Origin: Ligaoa zhengdingensis
Lineage (GTDB): Bacteria; Bacillota; Clostridia; Oscillospirales; Ruminococcaceae
Assembly: GCF_014384885.1 (NCBI RefSeq)
Contig: NZ_JACRST010000006.1
Coordinates: 1-64,000, forward strand
DNA length: 64,000 nt
Direction: 5' to 3'
The translations under genes were made by a program, and so were the position numbers. Shown piece after piece: positions 7,828 to 18,289 of this stretch; the stretch's first letter is position 1, and each line of letters opens with the position of its first letter. The notes below the pieces were generated by a model. The model saw only the letters and a program-made list of their open reading frames with translations, searched no databases and was not told the origin of the DNA.

Positions 7828-9247
7828 CGTATACTCCTCCCGGCATGGACGCCGCCGATTCTTTGACCATATCGCCCAATACGCGATAGCCCTCCATCCA
7901 GTCGGCATCCTTGGTGATTGTCTGATTTTGCACGATGTACTGCGGTGCGAGGGTGGCGGTGGAATACTGTGCAAAAAACTTTGCCCCGGCGATGTCCATA
8001 AGATATTTCATATTTTCCTGCTCGATTTCCACCTCGCCGGTGACCTTCAATGGGTCTTCATTGGCGATCTCCACGGGGATGCTCTGCATGGCGGTTCCCG
8101 CGGCGCTCTTGTATTCGTCTAAGCTGGTGGTGTCAATTTGTGCGTCAATGGCGGAAAATGCCGCAGAGAGGCCCCAGGCGGCCGCTGTAACGCCAGCCAG
8201 GATTCCAATTGCTTCCGCCCAATTTCCGGTAAGCCCTTTTACAGCAATATCCGTAATCATTGTCCACAGCGCTGCGCCCTGCTGCGCCGCTTTGTAAGCT
8301 AACAGTCCCGTTACCACGCCGCCTAGGACAGGGATCAGCTTGTCCGCGTTCTCCATTACCCATGCGATCCCGTTGCCAATCAACCTCATGCCGTTCACCA
8401 TGAGGTTGATAAACGGCTGATACTTGCCCGCTTCCATGTTTGCGTTGAGGCGGGCCATCACCTGCGCGAGATTGTTCATCACCGGCGTGGCCTGCTCACC
8501 GATCTCAGTTTTCAGGTTGCTTGAAAATATGTTTGCCTGTGTCAGTAAGCTGTTAAAGTTGCGGTCTACAACCTCCTGCGTCGCCCCGAATTGGTTGAGT
8601 GCTGCGTCGATCTGGTCGATCTTCCCGGCCGCATCCGCTGCGCGTAAGCTTTCGCCCGAAAGCCCTGTAATGCCATAGCGGTTGCGCATGGACAGGACAT
8701 CCCCGGCCAGGGCCTCTTTGAGCGCGAACACTGCGCCTTCCGCGCCCTGCGTGGGGTCCTTGGCATATAGCCGTTCGGTCATCTTGATAAGCCGCTCGAT
8801 CTGGTCGATGTCCCGTGTCACAGTCATGAAGGAGGTCACACCTTTGGCAACATCCTCGCGCCCAAGGGCTGAAACCTCTGCGTAAGCCCCTACATATTTG
8901 TACAGTGCAGAACCAGCCTCGTCGCTTTTGAGCAGCGCTTGGAAAGTTGTCTCCTGCACTTTCTGTAATGCCGCTGTATTAATCGCCGCAAATGTCCCGT
9001 CGAGGGCCTTTTTTGCGAGATACGCCACAGAGACCAAGCCCGACATCCTGCCGATCAGGGTGTTAAGTCCGCCAGCGCCTTTGTTCGCCGCCGTACCGAT
9101 CTCGCCCATTTTTGCATTGAACTCATCAGTTGCCTTGTCGATGCGCTCCTGCTTTTTCTCGTATTCTTCCTGCGCCTGAATGATCTTCTTGATATTTGCC
9201 GTGTATCGGTCGGTTAACTCAAATACAGCGGCCAATGTCTGCGCCAT
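7820..9247 (-). CDS. short phage tail tape measure protein
   Basis: 475 aa. The N-terminus has a coiled-coil helix (TANIKKIIQAQEEYEKKQER). A tape-measure-type domain follows (ALGREDVAKGVTSFMTVTRD, GAEGAVFALKEALAGD), then hydrophobic segments at about 305-380 (ADKLIPVLGGVVTGLLAY, GILAGVTAAAWGLSAAFSAI). It lies after the two overlapping chaperone frames, the standard position. It is short for a myophage tape measure, which implies a short tail. Confidence 0.85.
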   Translation of the reverse strand: MAQTLAAVFELTDRYTANIKKIIQAQEEYEKKQERIDKATDEFNAKMGEIGTAANKGAGGLNTLIGRMSGLVSVAYLAKKALDGTFAAINTAALQKVQETTFQALLKSDEAGSALYKYVGAYAEVSALGREDVAKGVTSFMTVTRDIDQIERLIKMTERLYAKDPTQGAEGAVFALKEALAGDVLSMRNRYGITGLSGESLRAADAAGKIDQIDAALNQFGATQEVVDRNFNSLLTQANIFSSNLKTEIGEQATPVMNNLAQVMARLNANMEAGKYQPFINLMVNGMRLIGNGIAWVMENADKLIPVLGGVVTGLLAYKAAQQGAALWTMITDIAVKGLTGNWAEAIGILAGVTAAAWGLSAAFSAIDAQIDTTSLDEYKSAAGTAMQSIPVEIANEDPLKVTGEVEIEQENMKYLMDIAGAKFFAQYSTATLAPQYIVQNQTITKDADWMEGYRVLGDMVKESAASMPGGVYDG

Positions 9248-9258
9248 ACTTCACCCCC

Positions 9259-9432
9259 TCAATTTTCCACGCTTTTCCGCATCCTCTGGGCTGCGTATAG
9301 GTCGCTTGCAACGATAAAAGCGCGGTCAAACACCGGAAGCGACATAAAATCGCGCGGAAGAATGTTGTGATTTTGCAGGGCGAGGTGGGCATATTGGAAA
9401 AACCCGTCCTCGCCCTGCTCAATCAGTTTTTT
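9259..9432 (-). CDS. tail assembly chaperone, -1 frameshift extension (GT-like)
   Basis: The -1 frame continues from the chaperone gene, giving about 55 further residues (LIEQGEDGFFQYAHLALQNH to RMRKSVEN). It has no independent Shine-Dalgarno or start near the junction, so it is best read as a fusion made by -1 slippage at AAAAAAG (9444-9450) or AAAAAAC (9426-9432). This matches the G/GT arrangement of lambda and of many siphophages and myophages immediately upstream of the tape measure. Confidence 0.75.
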   Translation of the reverse strand, partial: KKLIEQGEDGFFQYAHLALQNHNILPRDFMSLPVFDRAFIVASDLYAAQRMRKSVEN

Positions 9433-9806
9433 ACCTCTTCCACCTTTTTTGAGAAGCTGACAGTAGCATTTGCGTAGTCCATGTAAACCGACACAAGGAC
9501 GCTGAGTTCCGGCCCGTTGACGATACATTTGAGTGCCTGCACCGGGTCCAGAATCTTGCGCCCCTCTCGCTCAGACAGCGCGTCGAGCAGTTCTTTGTTG
9601 TGTAGATCGGGCACCACCATGGATTCCGCAACATACCGCACCATGATTTCTTCGCTGCTTTCACCCTTCTCGCGCACCTGTCGGCTCACCCTCAAGTCCT
9701 CGTCTGCGGTGAGCTGCCGCATTTCAAATTCTTCGTCGAATGCTTCCAGCTTGAATTTTAGGTTGGGCTTTCGCTTGGGATTCAAAAAGTTGTTCAAGCT
9801 CTTCAT
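9423..9806 (-). CDS. XkdN-like tail assembly chaperone (G-like)
   Basis: 127 aa. The XkdN-type opening (LNPKRKPNLKFKLEAFDEEF, then EMRQLTADEDLRVSRQVREKG) and its position between tube and tape measure support the call. The last 10 codons contain two in-frame slippery heptamers, A-AAA-AAG and A-AAA-AAC, the second ending at the TGA stop. The chaperone coats the tape measure during tail assembly; the frameshift sets the ratio of short to long forms. Confidence 0.85.
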   Translation of the reverse strand: MKSLNNFLNPKRKPNLKFKLEAFDEEFEMRQLTADEDLRVSRQVREKGESSEEIMVRYVAESMVVPDLHNKELLDALSEREGRKILDPVQALKCIVNGPELSVLVSVYMDYANATVSFSKKVEEVKN

Positions 9807-9811
9807 ACTTG

Positions 9812-11530
<1,719 letters not shown>

Positions 11531-11537
<7 letters not shown>

Positions 11538-12010
11538 AGCTTCAACTCCTTTTCTGCCTTTGTTATCAGTTCTCCGTCGTCCACGGTCAATTCATCCGCA
11601 CGGAAGGCCGCCGTCACCTGCGCGGTGTTCTCCAGCACTTCCCCGTTTTTGTCGTAGCACGTAAATCCGCCAATTTCGCTATCTACCGCGCTAATTTGCT
11701 GTTCAATCAAAAATACGGCGCCCCATAGCTCGGTTTGATCCAACTCGCTGCGCGCAAGATAGGCGATCTCTACACCAAATTCATACTCCGATAGCCTACC
11801 GATGCGTTTACCGTTTGCTAAATTGTAAAAACTGACGAACACGGCAGGCGTATCCACTCCCTGTTGCTGCGGGGACAGATAAACGGAGCAGGCCGGGAAC
11901 AGTTCCGCCAGCCGGTTTCCCAGTGCGAGCTTGAGGTGATCCGAAATATTGAGTCTCGAGGCCGTGATCCCATCCTGCATCGCCTGGTCGATGATGACGT
12001 TTTCCCGCAT
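11531..12010 (-). CDS. phage tail terminator/completion protein
   Basis: 159 aa. It has an alpha/beta tail-terminator pattern: SDHLKLALGNRLAELFPACS, TPAVFVSFYNLANGKRIGRL and FGVEIAYLARSELDQTELWG. The family is recognised by position, between the HK97 gp10-like gene and the sheath, and by general pattern. It should cap the tail tube at the head-tail joint. Confidence 0.7.
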
Positions 12011-12019
12011 AGTTTCCTC

Positions 12020-12520
12020 CTAAAATCCTGTTTTCCGTTTTAACCGGTTGATCTCATCCTGAAACAGCGAGGGCAGCGACCGCTTGACGTAGTCAGTGCT
12101 TTTCTCAAGCATGTGCTGCCCCGGATAATAACCCTTGATCGGCCCGCTTTTAGTGTTTTTGATTGCGTGGCCGCTGTTTACATAGAGCGCATACCGGACG
12201 TTATTAGCGTATCCGCTCACCCATTTCGGCCCTGCTTTGGAGGTCAACATCTTTTCCCACCCGCGTCGCATTGTGCCGCCAACGAGTTTTATTTTTGTGT
12301 AAAATCTCACCTTTTTCCCGGCCTTTTCCCCTCTTGTAATCGTAAATTCAACCGGGTTCGGATGCTTTCCCACGGGGGTCAGCTGTTTTACTTTCTTCCA
12401 CCCTAGATTTGCTTCCTGTGTTACAATCCGGCGTGCAACTAGGTCGAAAGACGCACCGAGCTGTTCTAACTGCTTCCGGTATTCCTCCATGGATTGACTG
12501 TTGATTTCAACCTGTCTCAC
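12020..12520 (-). CDS. HK97 gp10-like head-tail joining protein (XkdI-like)
   Basis: 166 aa from GTG 12520, which overlaps the upstream TGA (GTGA). The longer frame to 12589 lies in the preceding gene. SMEEYRKQLEQLGASFDLVA, LGWKKVKQLTPVGKHPNPVE and SGHAIKNTKSGPIKGYYPG match gp10-like connector proteins. Confidence 0.8.
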   Translation of the reverse strand: MRQVEINSQSMEEYRKQLEQLGASFDLVARRIVTQEANLGWKKVKQLTPVGKHPNPVEFTITRGEKAGKKVRFYTKIKLVGGTMRRGWEKMLTSKAGPKWVSGYANNVRYALYVNSGHAIKNTKSGPIKGYYPGQHMLEKSTDYVKRSLPSLFQDEINRLKRKTGF

Positions 12521-12870
12521 GCGATCTCCACCACCTCTACGGGCGCGACCTTGTTGACGTTGTACTCGTGTACACGGCCGACGATACACAGGTATTTACG
12601 CCCCTTGTGAACGAGCCGAAGGGTGTCCCCCTCCGTAACGTCCTGCGCAGGGTCAAAGTACACCATATACTGCGTTGCAGTTGCGCCGGCGTTGTCCTGT
12701 GTAAGCTGCGGAAGTGTCTTGGTTGAGAGGTGACAGCGCACGCCGGCATATCGCCGGGTTTCTTTTTTGACGTTTCCGGCCTTTGTGGCGCGCCATATCT
12801 CACAGATGTCGCCCCACATGGATTGCAATGCCGCGCGGGCAGCTTGAACGGATTGTTGATTCAGATTCAT
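12517..12870 (-). CDS. phage head closure/stopper-type protein
   Basis: 117 aa from ATG 12870 (MNLNQQSVQAARAALQSMWG). Its beta-rich C-terminus (TEGDTLRLVHKGRKYLCIVG) fits the DUF3599/head-closure family that seals the connector. The upstream extension to 12954 overlaps the previous gene and has no Shine-Dalgarno. Family assignment is by position and pattern. Confidence 0.65.
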   Translation of the reverse strand: MNLNQQSVQAARAALQSMWGDICEIWRATKAGNVKKETRRYAGVRCHLSTKTLPQLTQDNAGATATQYMVYFDPAQDVTEGDTLRLVHKGRKYLCIVGRVHEYNVNKVAPVEVVEIA

Positions 12871-12880
12871 GCCCTCACCC

Positions 12881-13240
12881 CTAAAACAACCTGCGGTATT
12901 GGTTAAGTACCGCTTTATGGGCTTGCATCGCGCCGGAGAGGGACGCGGCGGCAACGTCGCCAGTCGCGAACGTCACCGTCGTGTCGCCCTCTGTGATTGC
13001 CTTAACTGCGCCGGTGCCGGATTGTCCCGTCTCTGCTGTTTCCGCCGCCCAACCGATTTCCACCCAGGCATAAAAAAGCCCGTCCGGCATATTCGCCCTG
13101 ACGGGGATATTGCAGTAGTTAAGTATGGATTCCTTTGCCTGGTCGATGTAAGACAAGTGCTTTTCCTTCTGCGCCATCGATTCCGTATGCGTCAAGTAGC
13201 CGCGGCGCACCCACTCTTTCAGGATGTCCTCGCCGGTCAT
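12881..13240 (-). CDS. phage head-tail adaptor (gp6-like connector)
   Basis: 119 aa, largely helical at the N-terminus (EDILKEWVRRGYLTHTESMA, QAKESILNYCNIP), as in gp6/gp15-type adaptors that sit below the portal. It lies between major capsid and head-closure genes. Confidence 0.7.
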   Translation of the reverse strand: MTGEDILKEWVRRGYLTHTESMAQKEKHLSYIDQAKESILNYCNIPVRANMPDGLFYAWVEIGWAAETAETGQSGTGAVKAITEGDTTVTFATGDVAAASLSGAMQAHKAVLNQYRRLF

Positions 13241-13251
13241 GCTCTCACCCC

Positions 13252-14229
13252 TTATGCGCCCGCGGCGTGCGCGGTCTTTTTGGTGTGCACATAGATTGCA
13301 GCCGTCTCATTGTCACGCACAATCAGGTCGTGGTGGATGCGGTAGAACACGTCGTATGCGTCTGCGCTCTGGTTCTGCTCCGGGGTCACAATCTTTGACA
13401 CATTGCGTTTGACAACTCCGCGGAGGACGTCACGATTCGCATAAATGAAGTTGATGTCCTTGGTTCCAACCACCGCATTTTCTCCAGTAGTGGCATTTAC
13501 AACTTCATATCCGCCTTTTTTCTCGCTCTCGCTGGTGCCGTCCAGCAGTTTCACCTTGGAATAAAAGCGCACCTGCGGTACTTTGATGATCGGCGTAATT
13601 CCATCCAGCATCGCCACGCGGCGGTTGATGTCGCCGTTATTGCCGTTCACATCCAGGCGGCGGGAAATCGCGTCGGTGTTTTTGAGCATCTCGTAAAAAT
13701 CATTGGTGCAGTATAGCACACGTCCCTCTTCCGGCACCTCTTTTTCGTTCAACGTCTTTTCGGCTGCGTCGAACAGGGCAAGCGCCTTGTCGGAGCTGGT
13801 CAGGTCTTTTTCCACCACCGTACCAAGGGAACCGGAACGGGATGCAGCGTTGTAAATCTCCATGAAACGGATCGCGTCGATCTCCGGAATTTCTCGGGTT
13901 CGCACATACTGAAGCGTGACCTGCCGGAACAGCGCAAAAGCGCTTTCATCGTCGTCGACCACGTCAATGCGGAACTTTCGTCCGCGATCGTACTTCAAAG
14001 TGTGCTCCTCGTAGCTCACCGACACACCGCCCTGTGCATATCCGGCGTCGCGGTCGTAATTTCCTGCGCCATCCACCGAGATTTTCGGCAGTTTGATCTT
14101 ATTGGTCCCGACAAAGCTCTGTGTCAACGCTGCGTTGTCGAGGTTTGCGGTCTTGGATTGCAGTGCGTACACCTCATCCAGAACCGACAAAAATTTCAGT
14201 GCTTTTTCTGCAAAAGTGTTAATTGCCAT
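13252..14229 (-). CDS. major capsid protein
   Basis: 325 aa. The pattern is that of Clostridia/Bacillus siphophage and myophage capsid proteins: AINTFAEKALKFLSVLDEVY, QSFVGTNKIKLPKISVDGAG, YDRGRKFRIDVVDDDESAF and a late GTKDINFIYANRDVLRGVV. It follows the scaffold gene and precedes the connectors. Confidence 0.9.
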   Translation of the reverse strand: MAINTFAEKALKFLSVLDEVYALQSKTANLDNAALTQSFVGTNKIKLPKISVDGAGNYDRDAGYAQGGVSVSYEEHTLKYDRGRKFRIDVVDDDESAFALFRQVTLQYVRTREIPEIDAIRFMEIYNAASRSGSLGTVVEKDLTSSDKALALFDAAEKTLNEKEVPEEGRVLYCTNDFYEMLKNTDAISRRLDVNGNNGDINRRVAMLDGITPIIKVPQVRFYSKVKLLDGTSESEKKGGYEVVNATTGENAVVGTKDINFIYANRDVLRGVVKRNVSKIVTPEQNQSADAYDVFYRIHHDLIVRDNETAAIYVHTKKTAHAAGA

Positions 14230-14233
14230 TCAA

Positions 14234-14818
14234 TCACTCCTTACTTGTAATCGTCGGCAAGCCGGCTTCGGCCCGCCATGTGCTCATGTCATCCATTCCT
14301 CCCGGTGTTTTTCCGCTCACGGGCGGCCCCGGGTTCCCTGTTTCCTCACCGAACAAGAACGGGTTTGCTTTTGCGACTGCTTCCAACTGATCTTTTAGGC
14401 CGATCAGGTTGTCGCCGTCCAGGCTGACCTTATCGACATCAAGCAGAGCGCGTGCCGCTTTCACATTTTTTGCCTTGGCTTCTACCAGGGCAAGGTCAAT
14501 TCTGCTGTCCTTTTTCTGCTGCTCCAGCTTGGCGTTGAGCGCTTGCGTCTCAGTGGTGTACTTTGCTTCCCAATCCTTCGCTGCTTTTTTGATGCCCTCA
14601 ACATCCAGTTTTTTAAACTCGCCGATTGCCTTGTTTGCGCCGTCGAGCTGGGTTTGCAGCCCGTTTGCCCGGGTTTCCAGCGCCTCATACTTGCCCTTGT
14701 CCACATACTGACCAGAGGCAAGATTACCGAGCTTGATTTCCTTGTTGTTCTTTAGTTCGGCCTCTAGCTCCGCATAGGTAAGTGCCCTGTCCCCAAAAAC
14801 AGACTTTAAAAATTCCAT
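14234..14818 (-). CDS. phage scaffolding protein (GP20 family)
   Basis: 194 aa from ATG 14818 (MEFLKSVFGDRALTYAELEA). The upstream frame is rejected because it lies in noncoding sequence and another small gene. The middle is a long coiled coil (GLQTQLDGANKAIGEFKKLD to LNAKLEQQKKDSRIDLAL), then NPFLFGEETGNPGPPVSG. It guides capsid assembly and lies directly upstream of the capsid gene. Confidence 0.9.
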   Translation of the reverse strand: MEFLKSVFGDRALTYAELEAELKNNKEIKLGNLASGQYVDKGKYEALETRANGLQTQLDGANKAIGEFKKLDVEGIKKAAKDWEAKYTTETQALNAKLEQQKKDSRIDLALVEAKAKNVKAARALLDVDKVSLDGDNLIGLKDQLEAVAKANPFLFGEETGNPGPPVSGKTPGGMDDMSTWRAEAGLPTITSKE

Positions 14819-14987
14819 ACTTTCCTTTCTCCCGCGATGATGCTTTTGGCTTATAGATGCGCTGCTGCCCAGCGCTGCGCGGGCCCTGTATTTAAACGCC
14901 GGCAGGGTCGGCAAGATAGATATAACAAAAGAGCCTTTTACGCCTTGCTCAGGGCGGCGCCTTACCCCGCGCCGGGAGATATCTGGA

Positions 14988-15098
14988 TCACCTCCTCCCT
15001 CTAATCCATCCAAGAAGCTCAAAAACAAGCCATACCACAAAAATGAGCAGCACGGCGATAGCACAGCAAAATTTTAGGGCGAAATAAGCGTTTGCCAT
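14988..15098 (-). CDS. small single-pass membrane protein, 36 aa
   Basis: ATG 15098 after a strong GAGGAGG Shine-Dalgarno. The peptide is almost all membrane helix (FCCAIAVLLIFVVWLVFELL) and ends in GWIRGRR, giving a positively charged inner end. It lies between the MuF-side small gene and the scaffold gene. Function unknown. No homologue recognised. Confidence 0.6.
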   Translation of the reverse strand: MANAYFALKFCCAIAVLLIFVVWLVFELLGWIRGRR

Positions 15099-15125
15099 AT
15101 CAGTTCCTCCTCAAAATAGGCATAA

Positions 15126-15155
15126 GAAAACCGCCTTGCTCATCGCTTGGCGGTC
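15126..15155 (-). terminator. intrinsic terminator overlapping a small gene's stop
   Basis: On the minus strand ACCGCC, 13-nt loop, GGCGGT, then TTTC. The stem begins inside the last codons of the 56-aa gene at 15140-15310. It may separate the portal/MuF unit from the scaffold/capsid unit. Confidence 0.55.
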
Positions 15156-15310
15156 TCGTCCTGCTTCTTTTTTTTCTCGAGTTCCTCTTGGTACTTCGCA
15201 TCCAGTGTCGCCAGTAATCTCTCTCGATCTAAATTTCCATCGAGTGTTAATTCGTCCAATGAATATAGTCTCGGCTTATCAGTCGGCTTTTTCTTGGTAT
15301 CTGATTCCAT
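15140..15310 (-). CDS. small charged protein overlapping the MuF 3' end
   Basis: 56 aa from ATG 15310, overlapping the MuF gene by 32 nt in another frame. It is highly charged (PRLYSLDELTLDGNLDRERL, then LEKKKKQDETAKR) and helical. Its position, translationally coupled to the C-terminal end of a MuF protein with a catalytic tail domain, is where an immunity or accessory protein would lie. The sequence itself gives no function. Confidence 0.6.
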   Translation of the reverse strand: MESDTKKKPTDKPRLYSLDELTLDGNLDRERLLATLDAKYQEELEKKKKQDETAKR

Positions 15311-16880
15311 ATGATTTTCCTCCCGTCAGAAAGTCCCTTACCATTTTCAAATATTTTTCCGGCGAATCCAGATAGTCCGGTGTTGCTTGCATTGCTCGCC
15401 GGAGCGCCTGATACATCCCGGCAAACTCAAACTCAGCGGTTTTTTCAATTGCATACAAGCTACCGTCATTGCCAACTGCGGTAATTACGCGCAAATTTTC
15501 ATGCAACGCGAATACTGAAATATCCTCGATCGTAAATGTGTTGCCGCTTGGGTGGTTGTGGAGTATAATCGTCGCTCCATCCGTCGGCGGGCGTACACTA
15601 TACGCCTCGCCGATCATACGCCCAGTTTCCTCGAGATTGTCATCCAGGCCAATCGCCACCTCTGTCCCAACCGGTCTATCCCTTGCAATTCTAAGCAATT
15701 CTTGATGCTTCTGCTGTAGCGTCAAATTCTGTTGATCTGTTAACCCAGACACCTCGATCTTCGGCACCTTGCGTATGGCCTCATCGGTCACTTTGATGTT
15801 TTCCAATTTGATATCGTTCAGATCTCCATTTACATACCGATTATACCACTCCCTGTAAGTCATGTCACCCGGCACCGTTATGGTCTTGCCCGTCTTTGGG
15901 TCGCGCGCCGCGCGCTCGCCCGCCACGCTCTTTAGCCCATCAATCACCGGAATGGTCGTGCAGCGGCAGAATGGATGCATCGGCGGGCTGTTTACCCCAG
16001 GCACCGCATCCTTGACCTCAAAAGTCTTGCCGTCCAGCGCTCCGCATATACCGCAAGTATCGGTGTCAAAGGTCGCTAGGTATTGATACCGCTCAATGCC
16101 GTCATCCTGATACGCTTGCTGTGATGCCCGTTCACTGGCATAAGCTGCTTCAGTATACAATAGCCGGTATGCCTCAAACTTTTTTCCTGCGCCAGTAACA
16201 TTGCCGTCCTTGTCCACCTGTACTGCGCCAATCGCCTTGGCGAGGTCGTCCGCAAAGTCCTGCGCTGGTCGCCCTTCCGCGAACATCCTGCCGAGCGTCT
16301 GCCGGATGCGAAAACCGATGTCTACATCTTGCCGCCACAGCCGGGAGGAGAGGTCTGCGCCCATAACCGGATAGGCCATAACCGCACTGATTGCAGTCTG
16401 ATCCACCTTAGCAAAGTTAATCAGACACCCGGACGCCTTAGAGAGATCAAACTGCGCACGGTAGTATTGATCGGTGTAGAGTCGCCCCACAGCGCCCTCG
16501 ACGCCGTCCCGCTGACGCTGGTACAGTTCTTGCAGGATCGCGTCAATATCCATCTCGAGCGCTTGCAGACGGGTGATACGGGCCCTGGTAGAGAGGTTAT
16601 CGACCTGAAGGTCAAACGTCCCGATTGCCCGCTTTGCCAGCCGCTCATAGTCCTTGAGGCGGTCGTGGAAGTTGTGCAGCTCCTTTGGGCTCAACGCCTT
16701 TTGCGCCTGCTCTAACGTCACCTTGTTGTGCTCGGCATACCGCCCGTAGAAGGACTGCACCTCTGCTTCAACGCCTTTTTTTGCTTGCTCAAACGCCGTG
16801 ATGATCTCCGATATCTGGTTAAGTGTTGTTGATTCCATCCGGCGCAGAGCGGCAAGTTTGCGCCGCTCCCAATAGGTCAT
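15279..16880 (-). CDS. MuF-type minor head protein with C-terminal JAB/MPN-like domain
   Basis: 533 aa. Residues about 60-340 are the phage MuF (SPP1 gp7-like) domain, ending in the usual TFDTDTCGICGALDGKTFEV and SPPMHPFCRCTTIPVID. Residues about 400-533 form an extra domain with ILHNHPSGNTFTIEDISVF, which has the HxHP...T/SxxD pattern of JAMM/JAB metalloproteases (RadC-like spacing, one residue shorter). MuF proteins with C-terminal enzyme or toxin domains are a known polymorphic class that is packaged with the head. Here a de-ubiquitinase-like or peptide-processing role is possible. Overlaps the portal gene by 4 nt. Confidence 0.85.
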   Translation of the reverse strand: MTYWERRKLAALRRMESTTLNQISEIITAFEQAKKGVEAEVQSFYGRYAEHNKVTLEQAQKALSPKELHNFHDRLKDYERLAKRAIGTFDLQVDNLSTRARITRLQALEMDIDAILQELYQRQRDGVEGAVGRLYTDQYYRAQFDLSKASGCLINFAKVDQTAISAVMAYPVMGADLSSRLWRQDVDIGFRIRQTLGRMFAEGRPAQDFADDLAKAIGAVQVDKDGNVTGAGKKFEAYRLLYTEAAYASERASQQAYQDDGIERYQYLATFDTDTCGICGALDGKTFEVKDAVPGVNSPPMHPFCRCTTIPVIDGLKSVAGERAARDPKTGKTITVPGDMTYREWYNRYVNGDLNDIKLENIKVTDEAIRKVPKIEVSGLTDQQNLTLQQKHQELLRIARDRPVGTEVAIGLDDNLEETGRMIGEAYSVRPPTDGATIILHNHPSGNTFTIEDISVFALHENLRVITAVGNDGSLYAIEKTAEFEFAGMYQALRRAMQATPDYLDSPEKYLKMVRDFLTGGKSYGIRYQEKAD

Positions 16881-18289
16881 TCGCCCTCACCCGCCTGCGG
16901 CTGCTGCATCTGGTATTGGTCGAGCAGGTCTTCCTGCTTTTTCCGCTGCTCCTGCTCAATCCGCTTGCGTTCTTCTCGCCAGTCCTCCACCAGCGGATGC
17001 ACCTTGGTCTTGGTTTCGTCCGACATAACCTGATCTGAGGTGCCCGCGATGATCTGTGCCGTCTCGCTGTCGTTGCGCGGCTTGTTGCGGGTCCATATCT
17101 GTTCGATCTGCGTGTCCTCCGGCAAACCGAGGTATCTTAGGATCGCCCGCAAGAATTCGCCCAGCGCCGGGCGGAACTCGGTCTCCATAAGCCCGGCCTT
17201 CAGCTCCAACAAAGAATATAGGAACTCGATGTACACGCCGCTCTGGTTTCCGGTCTTGTCCGGATCCGGGTTAACCGCCATGGCCGAGATGTACAGTTGG
17301 TTAATCAGCATCTCCATGTACGCCTTGCGCGCCTCAAACGGGATTTCCGCCCGCAGCACATCCACGCCGCCCTCTCCGTCCACAGAGAAGAATTTGCGCA
17401 ATTTGGCCTCCAACAGGACATTAATCTCCTTCGGCACCTCTTTGACCGTACCGTCCGGCCGCTCAACGTATTCCGCCCTCCGGTTTTCTCCGTTGTAACC
17501 CTTTAGCACAAACAATATCTCCTGCACATCATCCATGTCGTTGGCGAGGCCGGAGATCACTTTATCGATGCTGTCTATAACTCTTTGATACATAACCAGG
17601 TCTGACAGCTCAGATTCGTTGTTTCTGAACTCAATGAACGGGATGCGGCCGTAATTGTGCGTCACTGTTCCGCGATCTTCCGATCCGCTCACGGACTGGT
17701 CTATGTAAGTCACATCCCGGTCGGTCCATATCTCATTTTTGGTGATTGTTCGGCCGCTTTCGTCCTCGGTGCTGTACCGGCGGATCAGATACTTGAGCTT
17801 TGGCTTGATGCTGTCCGGATCGTATACCGGGATCACCTGCAACGGAGATATGAAATGGTAGTCAAACGGCCTCCCATGGTCGTACCAGTAGCACAGCCAT
17901 GCCCGGCCGGTGTTGGATGCGTCGGTCGCCAGTTGCTTTATCACTTTTTCGTAGCAGTCACCCAACGTTTCTTTTACCAGGTCGGTCACTTCCGAGCCAG
18001 ATTTGCCATCTTTCACGTCAAACTGCGGTGGGTATGTAAACATGTACCCCACCTTCTGGTCCACTAAAATTTTGTGCCAGTTGGTCGGGATGCGGTTGTC
18101 CGCCGTCCGCAGCGGATTTTCTCCGTTCTTCCTGTGCCAATCCTTTGCAAATTCGACCTGTTGCATTCCGTGCTGCACAATATCTGTCCGATTTTCATAG
18201 TAGTCTATGCCTTTTTGCGCTATCGCGTTAAATTTCTGCTGCTGGGGCACATATTTTGCCAGCAGACGGAGCGCCTGTGCATAGTCCAT
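16877..18289 (-). CDS. phage portal protein (SPP1 gp6-like)
   Basis: 470 aa, the usual length. Features are QQKFNAIAQKGIDYYENRTD near the start, NRIPTNWHKILVDQKVGYMF, and PFIEFRNNESELSDL with DSIDKVISGLANDMDDVQE, all hallmarks of the SPP1-type portal family. The dodecameric portal is the DNA channel. It follows the large terminase with a 1-nt overlap. Confidence 0.95.
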   Translation of the reverse strand: MDYAQALRLLAKYVPQQQKFNAIAQKGIDYYENRTDIVQHGMQQVEFAKDWHRKNGENPLRTADNRIPTNWHKILVDQKVGYMFTYPPQFDVKDGKSGSEVTDLVKETLGDCYEKVIKQLATDASNTGRAWLCYWYDHGRPFDYHFISPLQVIPVYDPDSIKPKLKYLIRRYSTEDESGRTITKNEIWTDRDVTYIDQSVSGSEDRGTVTHNYGRIPFIEFRNNESELSDLVMYQRVIDSIDKVISGLANDMDDVQEILFVLKGYNGENRRAEYVERPDGTVKEVPKEINVLLEAKLRKFFSVDGEGGVDVLRAEIPFEARKAYMEMLINQLYISAMAVNPDPDKTGNQSGVYIEFLYSLLELKAGLMETEFRPALGEFLRAILRYLGLPEDTQIEQIWTRNKPRNDSETAQIIAGTSDQVMSDETKTKVHPLVEDWREERKRIEQEQRKKQEDLLDQYQMQQPQAGEGE

